Notes: a model not told the origin generated them from the letters alone. Numbered from the stretch's first letter, positions 1-7,688 are shown. The stretch: 25,358 nt of DNA from an uncultured Bacilli bacterium (GCA_947632255.1 CANROL010000001.1:1-25358), one strand, 5' to 3'. A program made the numbers and translations.

Positions 1-2
1 AT

Positions 3-74
3 AACACCCGCATACCATCAAGTGAAATTGATAAATTTATAAAAGAACTTGAACATAATTCAGTTAAATGCTAA
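3..74 (+). CDS. C-terminal end of an excisionase-like HTH protein (partial)
   Basis: The reading frame is open from the window edge to TAA at 72-74 and encodes 23 residues, including RIPSSEIDKFIKEL. This looks like the end of the excisionase/MerR-type HTH domain (HTH_17), where an R-I-P-x-S-E-hydrophobic-D-x-F pattern closes the winged helix. The start and most of the domain lie outside the window, so the call rests on a short tail. It is on the + strand and converges with the minus-strand operon to its right. A hairpin terminator follows at 100-131. An excisionase-type gene would fit a mobile element at this edge, but no integrase is visible. Confidence 0.45.
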   Translation, partial: NTRIPSSEIDKFIKELEHNSVKC

Positions 75-99
75 AAATAAAGCACTGATTAGCATTTTT

Positions 100-131
100 A
101 AAAGCAACGCCCTTTATGTGCTTGCTTTTTT
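100..131 (+). terminator. Hairpin terminator after the partial HTH gene
   Basis: AAAAGCAA at 100-107 pairs perfectly with TTGCTTTT at 122-129 around a 14-base loop, followed by more T. On the minus strand the same stem is followed by TTTT-rich sequence, so it may also stop the convergent operon that ends at 169. Confidence 0.6.
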
Positions 132-168
132 AATATATTATTTCTTAATTATGCTTTTAGTTTAATGT

Positions 169-891
169 TTACTTATTTTCATTATATTTTATCCATTCAC
201 TATATATTTCATTAAAATTATCAATTTTTTCAATACCAATTTTTAAAACATCTTTTATATTTACATTTGGGCAAATTTTAATATAATCAAAAATCTTATC
301 ATATTTATTTGACTTATTGCTCATTATCAAAGAATATATAGCATACAAACAAGCTTTATTTAAATCAATTCCTAAATTATTTTTGGCCATATCAAAATCA
401 ACTTCAAAAGTATCATAAATTTCATCTGAATTATCATAATCTGGATTTCCAACTTCTTCGCAAGTATAATTAGTATTAATTATTGATTCAAATAATGTAA
501 TAACTCTACCGTATTCTCTATATAAAACCAATTTTTTTATTAATTCATAAGTATCAGCAAATACTTCTTCTAATTCATGAGTGGGGTAATATACATAATC
601 AATATCAGCATCATAATAGCTATAAGTACCAGTTTCATAAGAATAGCCCTTAAAGCATATTTCCCCATTTTCTATTTCTTCATATTTTGTCAATATTTCA
701 TTATATTTTTTTAAAATATCTTCATCTATATTATTTTGCTCACCTTTAAAATTTTTGATTTTACAAATTATATATTCATAATAATCTGAGGGTAATTTAT
801 CTATTAATCCGTTTATTAAATCTATAACTTCATGAGCGGATAAAGTTTTTAATTCTTTATTTAATTCCATTTTAAAATTTTCTATATTCAT
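169..891 (-). CDS. Acidic helical protein, last gene of the accessory operon
   Basis: This 240-residue protein is acidic and mostly helical, with no signal peptide or membrane segment. No catalytic motif is visible. An aromatic, Asp-rich stretch near residues 85-110 (Y/D-rich, including YYDADIDYVYYP) is followed by alpha-helical segments. The C-terminal pattern of a Phe followed by a few residues and then a Trp-Ile-x-Tyr resembles the end of helical-repeat proteins often found near SWIM-domain genes; this is from memory and weak. The start is supported by GGAAG about 8 bases upstream. It follows the UPF0158 gene by 22 bp, so it is the promoter-distal member of the seven-gene run. Function unknown. 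Confidence 0.75.
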   Translation of the reverse strand: MNIENFKMELNKELKTLSAHEVIDLINGLIDKLPSDYYEYIICKIKNFKGEQNNIDEDILKKYNEILTKYEEIENGEICFKGYSYETGTYSYYDADIDYVYYPTHELEEVFADTYELIKKLVLYREYGRVITLFESIINTNYTCEEVGNPDYDNSDEIYDTFEVDFDMAKNNLGIDLNKACLYAIYSLIMSNKSNKYDKIFDYIKICPNVNIKDVLKIGIEKIDNFNEIYSEWIKYNENK

Positions 892-913
892 GTTTTAAAC
901 TTCCAAGATTTAT

Positions 914-1342
914 CTAAATATATTTTATATTATTATCCTCACACCATTCAATTGCCAACTCTTTATATTTTTCATCTCTAAACTTATACCAATCATCAAT
1001 AATATCATAATTAATACACGTATCTTTAAATCTTCTAAATGCTCCACTTCCATTTATAGCAATATATAACTGATTATAAAGTCTTTCATCCTCAATTGTT
1101 TCAATAAATTCCTCCATCATATTATATTCATCAATATAAAATTTTGTTGGTAAACCAATATATTCATCATATATTTCCTCACATTCATCTTCTGATATAT
1201 CCGTGTATTCATTAATATAAATTATTTCACCATTCTTTGGATTTAAATAAGCTTCAGTATCTTGTCCCATATTAACAAATTCTAAAGCATCAATTATATC
1301 ATTTAATTTTACTTTCATAACTTTATCATTTTTATTAACCAT
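914..1342 (-). CDS. UPF0158 family protein
   Basis: This 142-residue cytoplasmic protein matches the UPF0158 pattern: an N-terminal segment reading out as hydrophobic-x-Leu-Asn/Asp-x-x-x-Gly-Glu-Ile-hydrophobic, a central Leu-Pro, and the hallmark GSGAFRRFKD at residues 98-107 followed by a DDWYKFRDE region and a final helix. The family has no established biochemical role. It overlaps the upstream gene by 8 bp and lies 22 bp before the next, so translation is probably coupled. GAGG sits about 9 bases before the ATG. UPF0158 members are often found among accessory genes and near pRiA4b ORF-3-like and SEC-C-type genes (general knowledge); the same company is kept here. Confidence 0.85.
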   Translation of the reverse strand: MVNKNDKVMKVKLNDIIDALEFVNMGQDTEAYLNPKNGEIIYINEYTDISEDECEEIYDEYIGLPTKFYIDEYNMMEEFIETIEDERLYNQLYIAINGSGAFRRFKDTCINYDIIDDWYKFRDEKYKELAIEWCEDNNIKYI

Positions 1343-2375
1343 TTTTATTATCCTCTTTCATTAACTCAACAGGCGTCCAGCCATTGTTTACCCATATTCT
1401 TGAATTATTATATATATCAGCGAGAAAATCTAATATTTTTTGAATATTCTCTTGAGTTATACCTACTTCCTGTTCATTAAGCATCTCAAGTAAAGGTTTA
1501 ATATTATCATCACAATATCTATTCATATCCGAGATTAATTTAATAATTTCTTCAATAGTATCTGATGATACCTTTTCTTTCTTTAAATAATTTTTAAACT
1601 TGATCTTAGCTTCAGTTTCTTCATAATAATTATAATCAGAATATTTAAGTAATTCTTCTAATTTAATTGGTTTTCTTTTTATAATTTTCTGTCTTGAAAT
1701 AATGTCTATTATTTCCTTTTTTAAATTTTTATCTCGTAAAACTCCATGAGCAAAATACATTTTATCATTTATTACATATATTTCCATATTATCAATTCTC
1801 TCACCAGAAAATAATGTTTTAGTTGGGGCTTCTAATTCTTTACCATTTCCATAATATAAACTATAGTAATAATTTAATTCACTACATGGTACCAAACCAT
1901 ACAATTCAACCATTGCTCTAATTAAATTATATACCTTTGTATTTTCCTCAACAGTTTTTTCAAATTGTTTTAAATCTATCTTTTTAATTACATTATAAAC
2001 ATCATCAGTCATTGAAATATAAGTTTTATTATTAATTTCAAATATAAAAATTAAACCCGTTGCATACAAGAAATAATATGTATCGGCACTCATATCATCA
2101 TCTTGAATAGTACCTTTATTATTCATTAAATCTTTTAATAAATTAAATTCTTTATCTATAAATCTTTCAATTAAATAGGTTATTATTTCTTCATCAGTAA
2201 GCGCGGTATATATTATTTGAATAAGTTCTTGTTTAGACTTATTACTTAATCTACAAAGATATAGAAGATTTCCTATATATTTTAAATCTTTAACAGTTAA
2301 ACCCTGAAGCAGTTCTATTAAATCTTTTATTATTAAAGAATCAACTGCATTTTCTAAATCAAATTGTTTTATCAT
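1335..2375 (-). CDS. SAP/Rho-N-like N-terminus, helical protein (YecA/SEC-C-associated type without the zinc motif)
   Basis: This 346-residue soluble protein opens with a helix-extension-helix segment (about residues 20-55, with a LTVKDLKYIG core and an SNKSKQELI motif) that looks like a SAP or Rho-N fold, a common nucleic-acid-binding module. The middle holds an ALYGLVPCSEL-like region (VELYGLVPCSELNYYY). The C-terminus carries NNSRIWVNNGWTPVEL, a signature I associate with YecA/SEC-C-type proteins of Bacillota that normally end in a CxC..CH zinc site. No such cysteine cluster is present, so this would be a zinc-less version. The family call is from recognition only. It overlaps its neighbours by 17 bp upstream and 8 bp downstream; GGAG lies about 9 bases before the ATG. 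Confidence 0.65.
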   Translation of the reverse strand: MIKQFDLENAVDSLIIKDLIELLQGLTVKDLKYIGNLLYLCRLSNKSKQELIQIIYTALTDEEIITYLIERFIDKEFNLLKDLMNNKGTIQDDDMSADTYYFLYATGLIFIFEINNKTYISMTDDVYNVIKKIDLKQFEKTVEENTKVYNLIRAMVELYGLVPCSELNYYYSLYYGNGKELEAPTKTLFSGERIDNMEIYVINDKMYFAHGVLRDKNLKKEIIDIISRQKIIKRKPIKLEELLKYSDYNYYEETEAKIKFKNYLKKEKVSSDTIEEIIKLISDMNRYCDDNIKPLLEMLNEQEVGITQENIQKILDFLADIYNNSRIWVNNGWTPVELMKEDNKNG

Positions 2376-2736
2376 AGCATATATCTCCTAATAACTTCTT
2401 AATTATTTGTTTTATCTCAGTTGGAATATAATAAGAATAATGATTTCCATTATCATAAATAAAAATCACTAAAGATTCCATTTCTTCCTCATAAGGTGCC
2501 ACCCATTCAGAGTTTTCTTGATTAAGTAATCTTTTAAAATACATTTTAGTAGGTTTATCATCTTTATAAATATCTAACCAAAAATCAAAATCATCTAAAA
2601 TTTCATCTTTTAACTCATTTATATTATCAACACCAAATTCTTCAAGTTTTTCCTTAAGTAGTTCTTCATCCAAAGCCTTTAATGAAGATAATAAATCGAT
2701 ATTTCCTTTTGTTACTAAATACTTTTTAAACTTCAT
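2359..2736 (-). CDS. Small acidic protein of unknown function
   Basis: This 125-residue protein is acidic, with charged helices in the first 60 residues and a more beta-rich, aromatic second half (VIFIYDNG then HYSYYIP). There is no signal peptide, membrane segment or cysteine motif. I do not recognise the family. A strong GGAG 6 bases before the ATG fixes the start. The gene begins 13 bp after the pRiA4b ORF-3-like gene and overlaps the next by 17 bp, so it is an integral part of the operon and not a spurious frame. Its constant tight packing suggests a role together with its neighbours, but nothing in the sequence says which. Confidence 0.7.
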   Translation of the reverse strand: MKFKKYLVTKGNIDLLSSLKALDEELLKEKLEEFGVDNINELKDEILDDFDFWLDIYKDDKPTKMYFKRLLNQENSEWVAPYEEEMESLVIFIYDNGNHYSYYIPTEIKQIIKKLLGDICYDKTI

Positions 2737-2749
2737 TCATTACTCCTTT

Positions 2750-3346
2750 TTATCTTGCTTCATAACCATTCTTTATTAAAAGAACTAATCCTTTTAAATT
2801 TTTATTATCCGTTTTTAAATTATATTTTCGATAATCATATTTTTTATCAGTATCATATCCTGCTGTAAAATAGCTATTAGAATAGCCTAACTCATCAGTT
2901 TCTAATACTATATCTTTTAATTCTTCACTAGTTATATCATCTAACATTCCTAAGCCTTCACCTTGAGTTATTAAAGGATAATTCTTAGCATCATTAAAAC
3001 TTTGCAATTCTTCACATCCTAAATATGTAATTACAAATGTAGTGGGAGAACCATAGTCATATTCCATTTCCATAGTATCATTTTCTTTTAAATCAAGACT
3101 ACTTAACTTTGTTGTAATGGCACTTACTTTATTTTCATCATATATAGTATCTCTTGGATTTAATCTACAATCATAAATAATATCCTTATAAGCTATATTA
3201 AACATATGATATGCCAAAGAATTAAATGTTGCAAGTATCGTATAAGCAAGATCTGCTACAGTCATTCTATCAGTTATCTCAATTTCCCTCCATATTTTAT
3301 TTTCTAACCCTTCTATTCCTACATTAAATTTTAATACTTTATTCAT
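2750..3346 (-). CDS. Plasmid pRiA4b ORF-3-like (IS1096-passenger TnpR-like) protein
   Basis: This 198-residue protein fits the pRiA4b ORF-3 family (PF07929). Residues 11-24 give the entry strand with IEGLENKIWREIEI (family pattern I-x-P-x-I-W-R-x-hydrophobic). A helix follows that ends near the YHMFNI segment (usually a His-Leu-Phe pattern). YDYGSPTTFVITY at 96-108 corresponds to the family's Y-D-F/Y-G-D-x-W-x-H core. YPLITQGEGLGMLDD near 123-137 corresponds to the usual glycine/proline turn before a C-terminal helical part. The molecular role of the family is not established; it is common in plasmids and mobile elements. Its ATG overlaps the stop codon of the SWIM gene (TAATG), with GGAGG upstream, so the two are translationally coupled. 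Confidence 0.8.
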   Translation of the reverse strand: MNKVLKFNVGIEGLENKIWREIEITDRMTVADLAYTILATFNSLAYHMFNIAYKDIIYDCRLNPRDTIYDENKVSAITTKLSSLDLKENDTMEMEYDYGSPTTFVITYLGCEELQSFNDAKNYPLITQGEGLGMLDDITSEELKDIVLETDELGYSNSYFTAGYDTDKKYDYRKYNLKTDNKNLKGLVLLIKNGYEAR

Positions 3347-4917
3347 TACTTTACCTCCATCTTATTAGTAATTAAATTAACAAATTTCACTTTATTTTCA
3401 CTATTTAAAACATTCATTATTTCTTCTTTGAAAGCTTTTCTATTACGATATAAAGGATACATCTCCTCAATCATATTATAAATAAATAATGAAGAATCGT
3501 TAATTTCATTCATCTTTTTTATATATTTACATAAACTGCGATATCGTTCTCGATCAGTTGCCCATTTAGCTTTTTCAATTATTCCTAGTTTATAAAAATC
3601 TAATAATTCTTTACTATATTTATCTTTTAATACATTTTGATAATCATAAAGTTTAGCCAAATCAGGATCTTTTTTAATTAAACCAAACAATTTATCGGGC
3701 TCATTTTCTTCTGCATAAATATTTTCTAAAATTCCCCGATTATTAGATTTTATTTTAGAGATTATTTCTTCCTTTAAATTTTTCCATTCAGAAATATTAC
3801 ATAAATTTTTTAATTCTTTATATCTTTTAAAATCATTAGTTTCAATTATTACTTCTGGTAATATTTCTTTCTTTTCTTGAAGCATATTATTTTCATCATA
3901 TACTTCTATTAATTTATCATAAGCCATATCCTTTCTTACATGATTTTTAATATCATCTTTTAGCATTTTTACTATTTCTTGAATTTTATTTTCATCTTTT
4001 AAATATTTAATTAATAAGTCTTTTACACCATAAATATCCACATTTTGATAACATATTTTTATAGCTTCATCTTTATCAATGTAATCATAAACTAATGATA
4101 TTTTATCTAAAGTACAATTAACAAAAATTCCATATGAAAATTGACAATTATCTAAAATTTTTATTACATTTTGTGCAGAATTTTTATCATGAACATAAAG
4201 AATAAAAGCATAAAGAGGAGCATCAGAAAAATCACCTAATTCATTGTTGCTAGCAATAGTATTTGCCCATTTTAAAAATTCTTTATAATATTCATCTTCA
4301 TATAATAATTTACTCGTCGAAGAACATAACATATAAAGCGAATCTTGATACTCACCATTAGATCCATCCATAAAAGTATCTTTTATAAAAAAATATGTAT
4401 GTTTAATCAATTCAAAAGCATTATTAAAGTTCTCTTCATCGATAAATTTTTCTATTTTATATGTAACTCTTGATATTAAATCCACAAAATATCTTCCATT
4501 ATAATAATTTACAAATCCATCTTTATCGCTTATATTTTTTAATTCATACTGCATTTCAGCATAAATTTTATTAAGCTCTGAAGTTGATTTATTTTTTCTT
4601 TTGCTTTTTTGAGCTCCTACTTCTAGCTCTGGAACCTCGTTATCAACTAAATAATATAAAACTGCCGCGATATGCTTACACATAAACTCCCCACCTTCTG
4701 AATAAGGGCAAGAACAATAACAAGCTTGAATTTCACCATTTTTAATTTCTAATTCCACTTTATAAATCTCAGATCCATCAATATAAGCATAGACATTATC
4801 TTTTTGATACCAAATATCACGAATTCTATTTTCATTATAATAACTCTGGCCTCGAGAAAGTATACTATATTCAAAATAATCCTCAAATTCGACATTTTCT
4901 AAAAACTTTTTCATCAT
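3346..4917 (-). CDS. SWIM zinc-finger protein with helical-repeat C-terminus
   Basis: A SWIM zinc finger lies near the N-terminus: C-S-C followed ten residues later by C-K-H, giving CxC...CxH, preceded by the usual beta-strand pattern and FEYSILSRGQSYYNENRI. SWIM domains bind nucleic acid or protein partners. The remaining 400 residues are helical and may form TPR/HEAT-like repeats; no helicase motors are present. Two ATG codons in tandem at 4917 and 4914 follow AAAAAGGAAAAT; an upstream ATG at 4959 (14 residues longer) has a poorer ribosome site, so I start at 4917. It is the second gene of the operon, 67 bp after the HipA-like gene, and its stop overlaps the next start. A second SWIM protein in the window is the SNF2 helicase at 14429-17527. 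Confidence 0.85.
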   Translation of the reverse strand: MMKKFLENVEFEDYFEYSILSRGQSYYNENRIRDIWYQKDNVYAYIDGSEIYKVELEIKNGEIQACYCSCPYSEGGEFMCKHIAAVLYYLVDNEVPELEVGAQKSKRKNKSTSELNKIYAEMQYELKNISDKDGFVNYYNGRYFVDLISRVTYKIEKFIDEENFNNAFELIKHTYFFIKDTFMDGSNGEYQDSLYMLCSSTSKLLYEDEYYKEFLKWANTIASNNELGDFSDAPLYAFILYVHDKNSAQNVIKILDNCQFSYGIFVNCTLDKISLVYDYIDKDEAIKICYQNVDIYGVKDLLIKYLKDENKIQEIVKMLKDDIKNHVRKDMAYDKLIEVYDENNMLQEKKEILPEVIIETNDFKRYKELKNLCNISEWKNLKEEIISKIKSNNRGILENIYAEENEPDKLFGLIKKDPDLAKLYDYQNVLKDKYSKELLDFYKLGIIEKAKWATDRERYRSLCKYIKKMNEINDSSLFIYNMIEEMYPLYRNRKAFKEEIMNVLNSENKVKFVNLITNKMEVK

Positions 4918-4984
4918 ATTTTCCTTTTTTAATTCTATATTTATCACACCAGTAAACATTTTACTTCTTTTTATATTAAAGCTA

Positions 4985-6178
4985 TTAGCTATTCTTTAAA
5001 ATCAACTCCCTTAACTTATCAATTTGTCTATTTAATAAAATACATAATCTGTTAATTCTATTATCACTCATTTTAGTTAAATATTGATACTTATGTAATA
5101 AATCATCAAACCATTCCACAACACCATCTAATTTAGATATATCAATTCTTTTTAAATTTTTTACAACTTTTATTATTTCATCAAAAGGTTTTTCTTCATA
5201 AAATAATCTGCCACTTCCTGAAATATGTACTTCATCTTCATCATAATATTCAATGTTTAAACTTTGACCATTGTCAAATATAGGAGCAACATCAATCCAT
5301 TTTAAAGTGTTAACATCTCTAATAACTCCAAAGTTATTTAAATGTCTATCTTCATTCATAATTAGATAATCTAAAATATACATATTCTCTACTTTTTCAC
5401 GAGCATTCTTTATATTATTTTCTTCTAATTTTTTTATATATTCTTCATAATCTTCAACATTATTATATCTTTTCATATCATTTCTAATCTGATAACAAGT
5501 AATAAATTCTGTATCTTTAGTTATAAAACAAGGACATTTAGATACCACCATATCTTTATATATATCTATTGTATACTCTACATGATCAAATCCTAATCTT
5601 TTACATATTTCACTAGCCAATACTTCATTAAATGGTTGTAATACTTCATTTTTATAACCACCTTTTAATAAATATCTTGTTCCATCTTCAATAATCCAGG
5701 CTTTTTTAAGCATTCCATCAGTTGTATTATTAGGAGTTTTTAAAGATGATTCTTTGGTTATAATTTTACTATTCGTAGATAAAGAAGCTTCCATAAATTC
5801 TGCATAATCAAAGTCATTATCAAAGAAATTAATATCATCGTATGAAATATTACTACCAACTGGCTTTAACCAGTATTGATCTGATAATGATAAGCCAAAA
5901 GCCTTATCTAAAAGTTCGTAGGGAGCAGTTATATTAAGTCTATGAAGTAACAAATCTAATTTATCACGCCATGAAGGAATACCTCTTCCTTTAAACCACT
6001 CACTTAAATTAGTTCTAAAAGGTGTATCATTAATATCATCTTCAATGTAAAAGCTATTTAAAATATAAGGAGCATAATTAATATTTTTAACTTCATAAAT
6101 TCTTGTAAAAACACTAGTTGCAGTATCATATTCTATAGTTAATACTTCAATATTTTTATTCATTAAAATACATTGCAT
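4985..6178 (-). CDS. HipA-like Ser/Thr protein kinase
   Basis: This 397-residue protein carries the HipA-type kinase core: an ATP-lysine in YLLKGG (Lys172), a FNEVLASE helix (Glu185), the catalytic loop NEDRHLNNFG at 275-284, and a metal-binding IFDNG at 300-304. The N-terminal 130 residues have a family-typical DQYWLKP and YDDINFFDNDF region. HipA proteins phosphorylate targets such as aminoacyl-tRNA synthetases in toxin-antitoxin modules, but this standalone subfamily has no known target. No HipB-type antitoxin is adjacent; the nearest XRE gene is at 7418 on the other strand, with other genes between. It is the first gene of the seven-gene run. GAGGTGAGG precedes the ATG, and a good sigma-A promoter sits at 6208-6236. 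Confidence 0.85.
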   Translation of the reverse strand: MQCILMNKNIEVLTIEYDTATSVFTRIYEVKNINYAPYILNSFYIEDDINDTPFRTNLSEWFKGRGIPSWRDKLDLLLHRLNITAPYELLDKAFGLSLSDQYWLKPVGSNISYDDINFFDNDFDYAEFMEASLSTNSKIITKESSLKTPNNTTDGMLKKAWIIEDGTRYLLKGGYKNEVLQPFNEVLASEICKRLGFDHVEYTIDIYKDMVVSKCPCFITKDTEFITCYQIRNDMKRYNNVEDYEEYIKKLEENNIKNAREKVENMYILDYLIMNEDRHLNNFGVIRDVNTLKWIDVAPIFDNGQSLNIEYYDEDEVHISGSGRLFYEEKPFDEIIKVVKNLKRIDISKLDGVVEWFDDLLHKYQYLTKMSDNRINRLCILLNRQIDKLRELILKNS

Positions 6179-6207
6179 ATCCTCACCTCATTCGTTTTAT
6201 TGCCATT

Positions 6208-6236
6208 ATTGTACCATGGATACTTTAAAATGTAAA
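6208..6236 (-). promoter_or_regulatory. Sigma-A-type promoter of the HipA/SWIM operon
   Basis: On the minus strand TTTACA (6231-6236) and TACAAT (6208-6213) are spaced by exactly 17 bases. The -10 ends about 30 bases before the HipA-like ATG. A further TATAAT-like string lies upstream without a convincing -35. No later promoter is obvious inside the operon. Confidence 0.65.
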
Positions 6237-6292
6237 TTAATTGATGAATACTCATTATAACAAAACTTTTTATTTATTTAATTTTAAAAGAT

Positions 6293-6601
6293 TTAATTAA
6301 CTACACAATGACTATCCCCACCTCCGGCATTAATGTGGTTAGATACCATTATTACATCATTACCTTTACCATAAAAGCTTTGTGCTTTCTTAGGCCTGTT
6401 AGTGGAATCCAGTGTTACATCACTATCTCTAGTAAGTGAGTTTTCTATACCTAATTCATTTAATCTATCAGCCATATATTTACTTATCATTAAAGTATAA
6501 TCCTTTTCAACAATCCCATTAGCACTTGTACCAGGATCAACTCCTCCATGCCCAGGATCAATAACCACCTTTTTAGTTGCTCTACCATCTACAATATCCA
6601 T
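6293..6601 (-). pseudogene. Truncated N-acetylmuramoyl-L-alanine amidase (Amidase_3)
   Basis: The first 90 or so residues are a clear Amidase_3 domain (PF01520): VVIDPGHGGVDPGT with the first zinc His, the second ligand Glu in NGIVEKDYTL, and the third ligand in VSNHINAGGGD. Right after GGGD the frame leaves the family and stops after six unrelated residues (SHCVVN). The catalytic Glu and the rest of the roughly 180-residue domain are absent, and no continuation is found in the other frames downstream. The fragment is therefore likely inactive. I start at ATG 6601, preceded by AGGTG; a GTG three codons earlier is the alternative. No signal peptide. The break point lies next to the promoter of the HipA/SWIM operon, which may mark an insertion or deletion edge. 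Confidence 0.75.
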
Positions 6602-6686
6602 GTTTATCACCTAATATAAAGTATGTTTAAAAATTATTTATGTTAAAATAATATTTTAAATATAAATTTTTTTTAAATTTTTGCAA

Positions 6687-6732
6687 ATAAAAAGCAACAT
6701 CACCACATATAAAAATTTTTGTAGGATGTTAC
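6687..6732 (-). terminator. Terminator of the zinc-ribbon/DUF4352 gene
   Basis: On the minus strand GTAACATC (6725-6732) pairs with GATGTTGC (6694-6701), with one G-T pair and possible inner pairs, followed by TTTTTATTTG. It lies 16 bases past the stop codon at 6748. Confidence 0.65.
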
Positions 6733-6747
6733 CAAATTTTTTTATTT

Positions 6748-7311
6748 CTAATCTAATGTCCATTGAAAAGTATAATCATCATCAAATAAAACGTTTTCAT
6801 AATATCTAACTTTAAGTCCCATATCATTTTGTTTCTGCTCCCAAATAATTACACCTTCAACTTTGCCACCTGCATCAAGTTCCCCACTATTTAATTCAAT
6901 ATCATCTTCAGCGGTAATACTATATACAGAAGCTTCAACACCATCGCCATTAACCATTTGGAAGTCTAAAGCATTATAAGATACTTTTTTATCACTATTA
7001 TTTTCAATTTTAATAGTTACTTTTACATACTCGTACCCATCTTTTGCTTGAAAATACTCATTAGTACCTTTTGTTTTTTCAATTTTAGTAATTGAATATT
7101 TAACATCTTTATAGGTTACAACATCGCTTTGCTTATATTCCTTTTGGAAGTCATCTTTATTACTTCCGCCACCTATAATAGCTCCAATAATGATAACTGC
7201 TAAAACTCCTAATATTACCCATCTAACAAGATGTGATTGTTTCTTTTTGCAATTTGGACATACTTTAGCTTTATTATCAATTTCAGTTTGACAATATTTG
7301 CATTTTTTCAC
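6748..7311 (-). CDS. Zinc-ribbon, single-TM protein with extracellular DUF4352 domain
   Basis: The 187-residue protein has an N-terminal zinc ribbon (Cys4, Cys7, Cys18, Cys21), one membrane helix at about residues 28-48 followed by GGGS, and a beta-rich outer domain of about 125 residues. That domain shows the DUF4352 (PF11611) pattern: VKYSITKIEKTKG, then YEYVKVTIKIENNSDKKVS, and late a glycine-containing turn before GVIIWE. DUF4352 is an immunoglobulin-like extracellular domain with no known activity. The ribbon would face the cytoplasm. It begins with GTG, preceded by AAAGGAGG 8 bases away. It is divergent from the XRE gene, with a tandem repeat in the shared 106-bp gap, so the XRE protein may control both. 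Confidence 0.85.
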   Translation of the reverse strand: MKKCKYCQTEIDNKAKVCPNCKKKQSHLVRWVILGVLAVIIIGAIIGGGSNKDDFQKEYKQSDVVTYKDVKYSITKIEKTKGTNEYFQAKDGYEYVKVTIKIENNSDKKVSYNALDFQMVNGDGVEASVYSITAEDDIELNSGELDAGGKVEGVIIWEQKQNDMGLKVRYYENVLFDDDYTFQWTLD

Positions 7312-7347
7312 TATAAATTCCTCCTTTCCTATTTATTATATCATATA

Positions 7348-7390
7348 TCTCAACGAATAGGTGAGAATAATTTCATTGAATAAGTGAGAA
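7348..7390. repeat. Tandem operator-like repeat between the DUF4352 and XRE genes
   Basis: GAATAGGTGAGAA (7355-7367) recurs as GAATAAGTGAGAA (7378-7390), a 23-bp period with one mismatch. Each unit also has dyad ends: TCTCA...TGAGA in the first (7348-7366) and TTTCA...TGAGA in the second (7371-7389). Two face-to-phase sites of this kind between divergent genes are typical of binding sites for a dimeric HTH regulator. Assignment to the adjacent XRE protein is inference. Confidence 0.6.
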
Positions 7391-7417
7391 AATATATTTA
7401 AGAAAGGTGTTGTCATA

Positions 7418-7672
7418 ATGAATAATAAAAATGATGAAAACTATATTTATTATCTTGTGGCACAAAATCTCAAAAAACAACGAAAATTAAAAGGGTTAAC
7501 CCAAAACGAATTTGCAGAATTATGTAATTATAGTGATGGTTTTATAATGAATATTGAAAGTGAAAAATACCATCAAACCTTTAGTTTAGGTACATTGTGG
7601 AAATTTGCTGAAGTATTAAACATAGATATAAGAGAATTATTTAAACCACTAGATGAAAAAAAAGATAATTAA
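7418..7672 (+). CDS. XRE-family HTH transcriptional regulator
   Basis: This 84-residue protein is essentially one HTH_3/Cro-C1 domain: NLKKQRKLKGLTQNEFAEL forms helices 1-2, GFIMNIESEKYH the recognition region, and LGTLWKFAEVLNIDIRELF the closing helices. There is no second domain, so ligand sensing is not apparent. It is the only complete left-arm gene on the + strand and is therefore transcribed against replication. The ATG follows AAAGG at about 10 bases. A tandem repeat sits just upstream at 7348-7390, consistent with autoregulation and control of the divergent DUF4352 gene. A role as a HipB partner for the HipA-like gene is possible in principle but not supported by position. Confidence 0.9.
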   Translation: MNNKNDENYIYYLVAQNLKKQRKLKGLTQNEFAELCNYSDGFIMNIESEKYHQTFSLGTLWKFAEVLNIDIRELFKPLDEKKDN

Positions 7673-7688
7673 AATTTTCATCTTATTT
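7652..7688 (+). terminator. Weak terminator after the XRE gene
   Basis: GATGAAAA (7652-7659, inside the last codons) pairs with TTTTCATC (7675-7682), followed by TTATTT. The stem is AT-rich and the loop is 15 bases, so it is only a modest stop signal. Confidence 0.35.
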
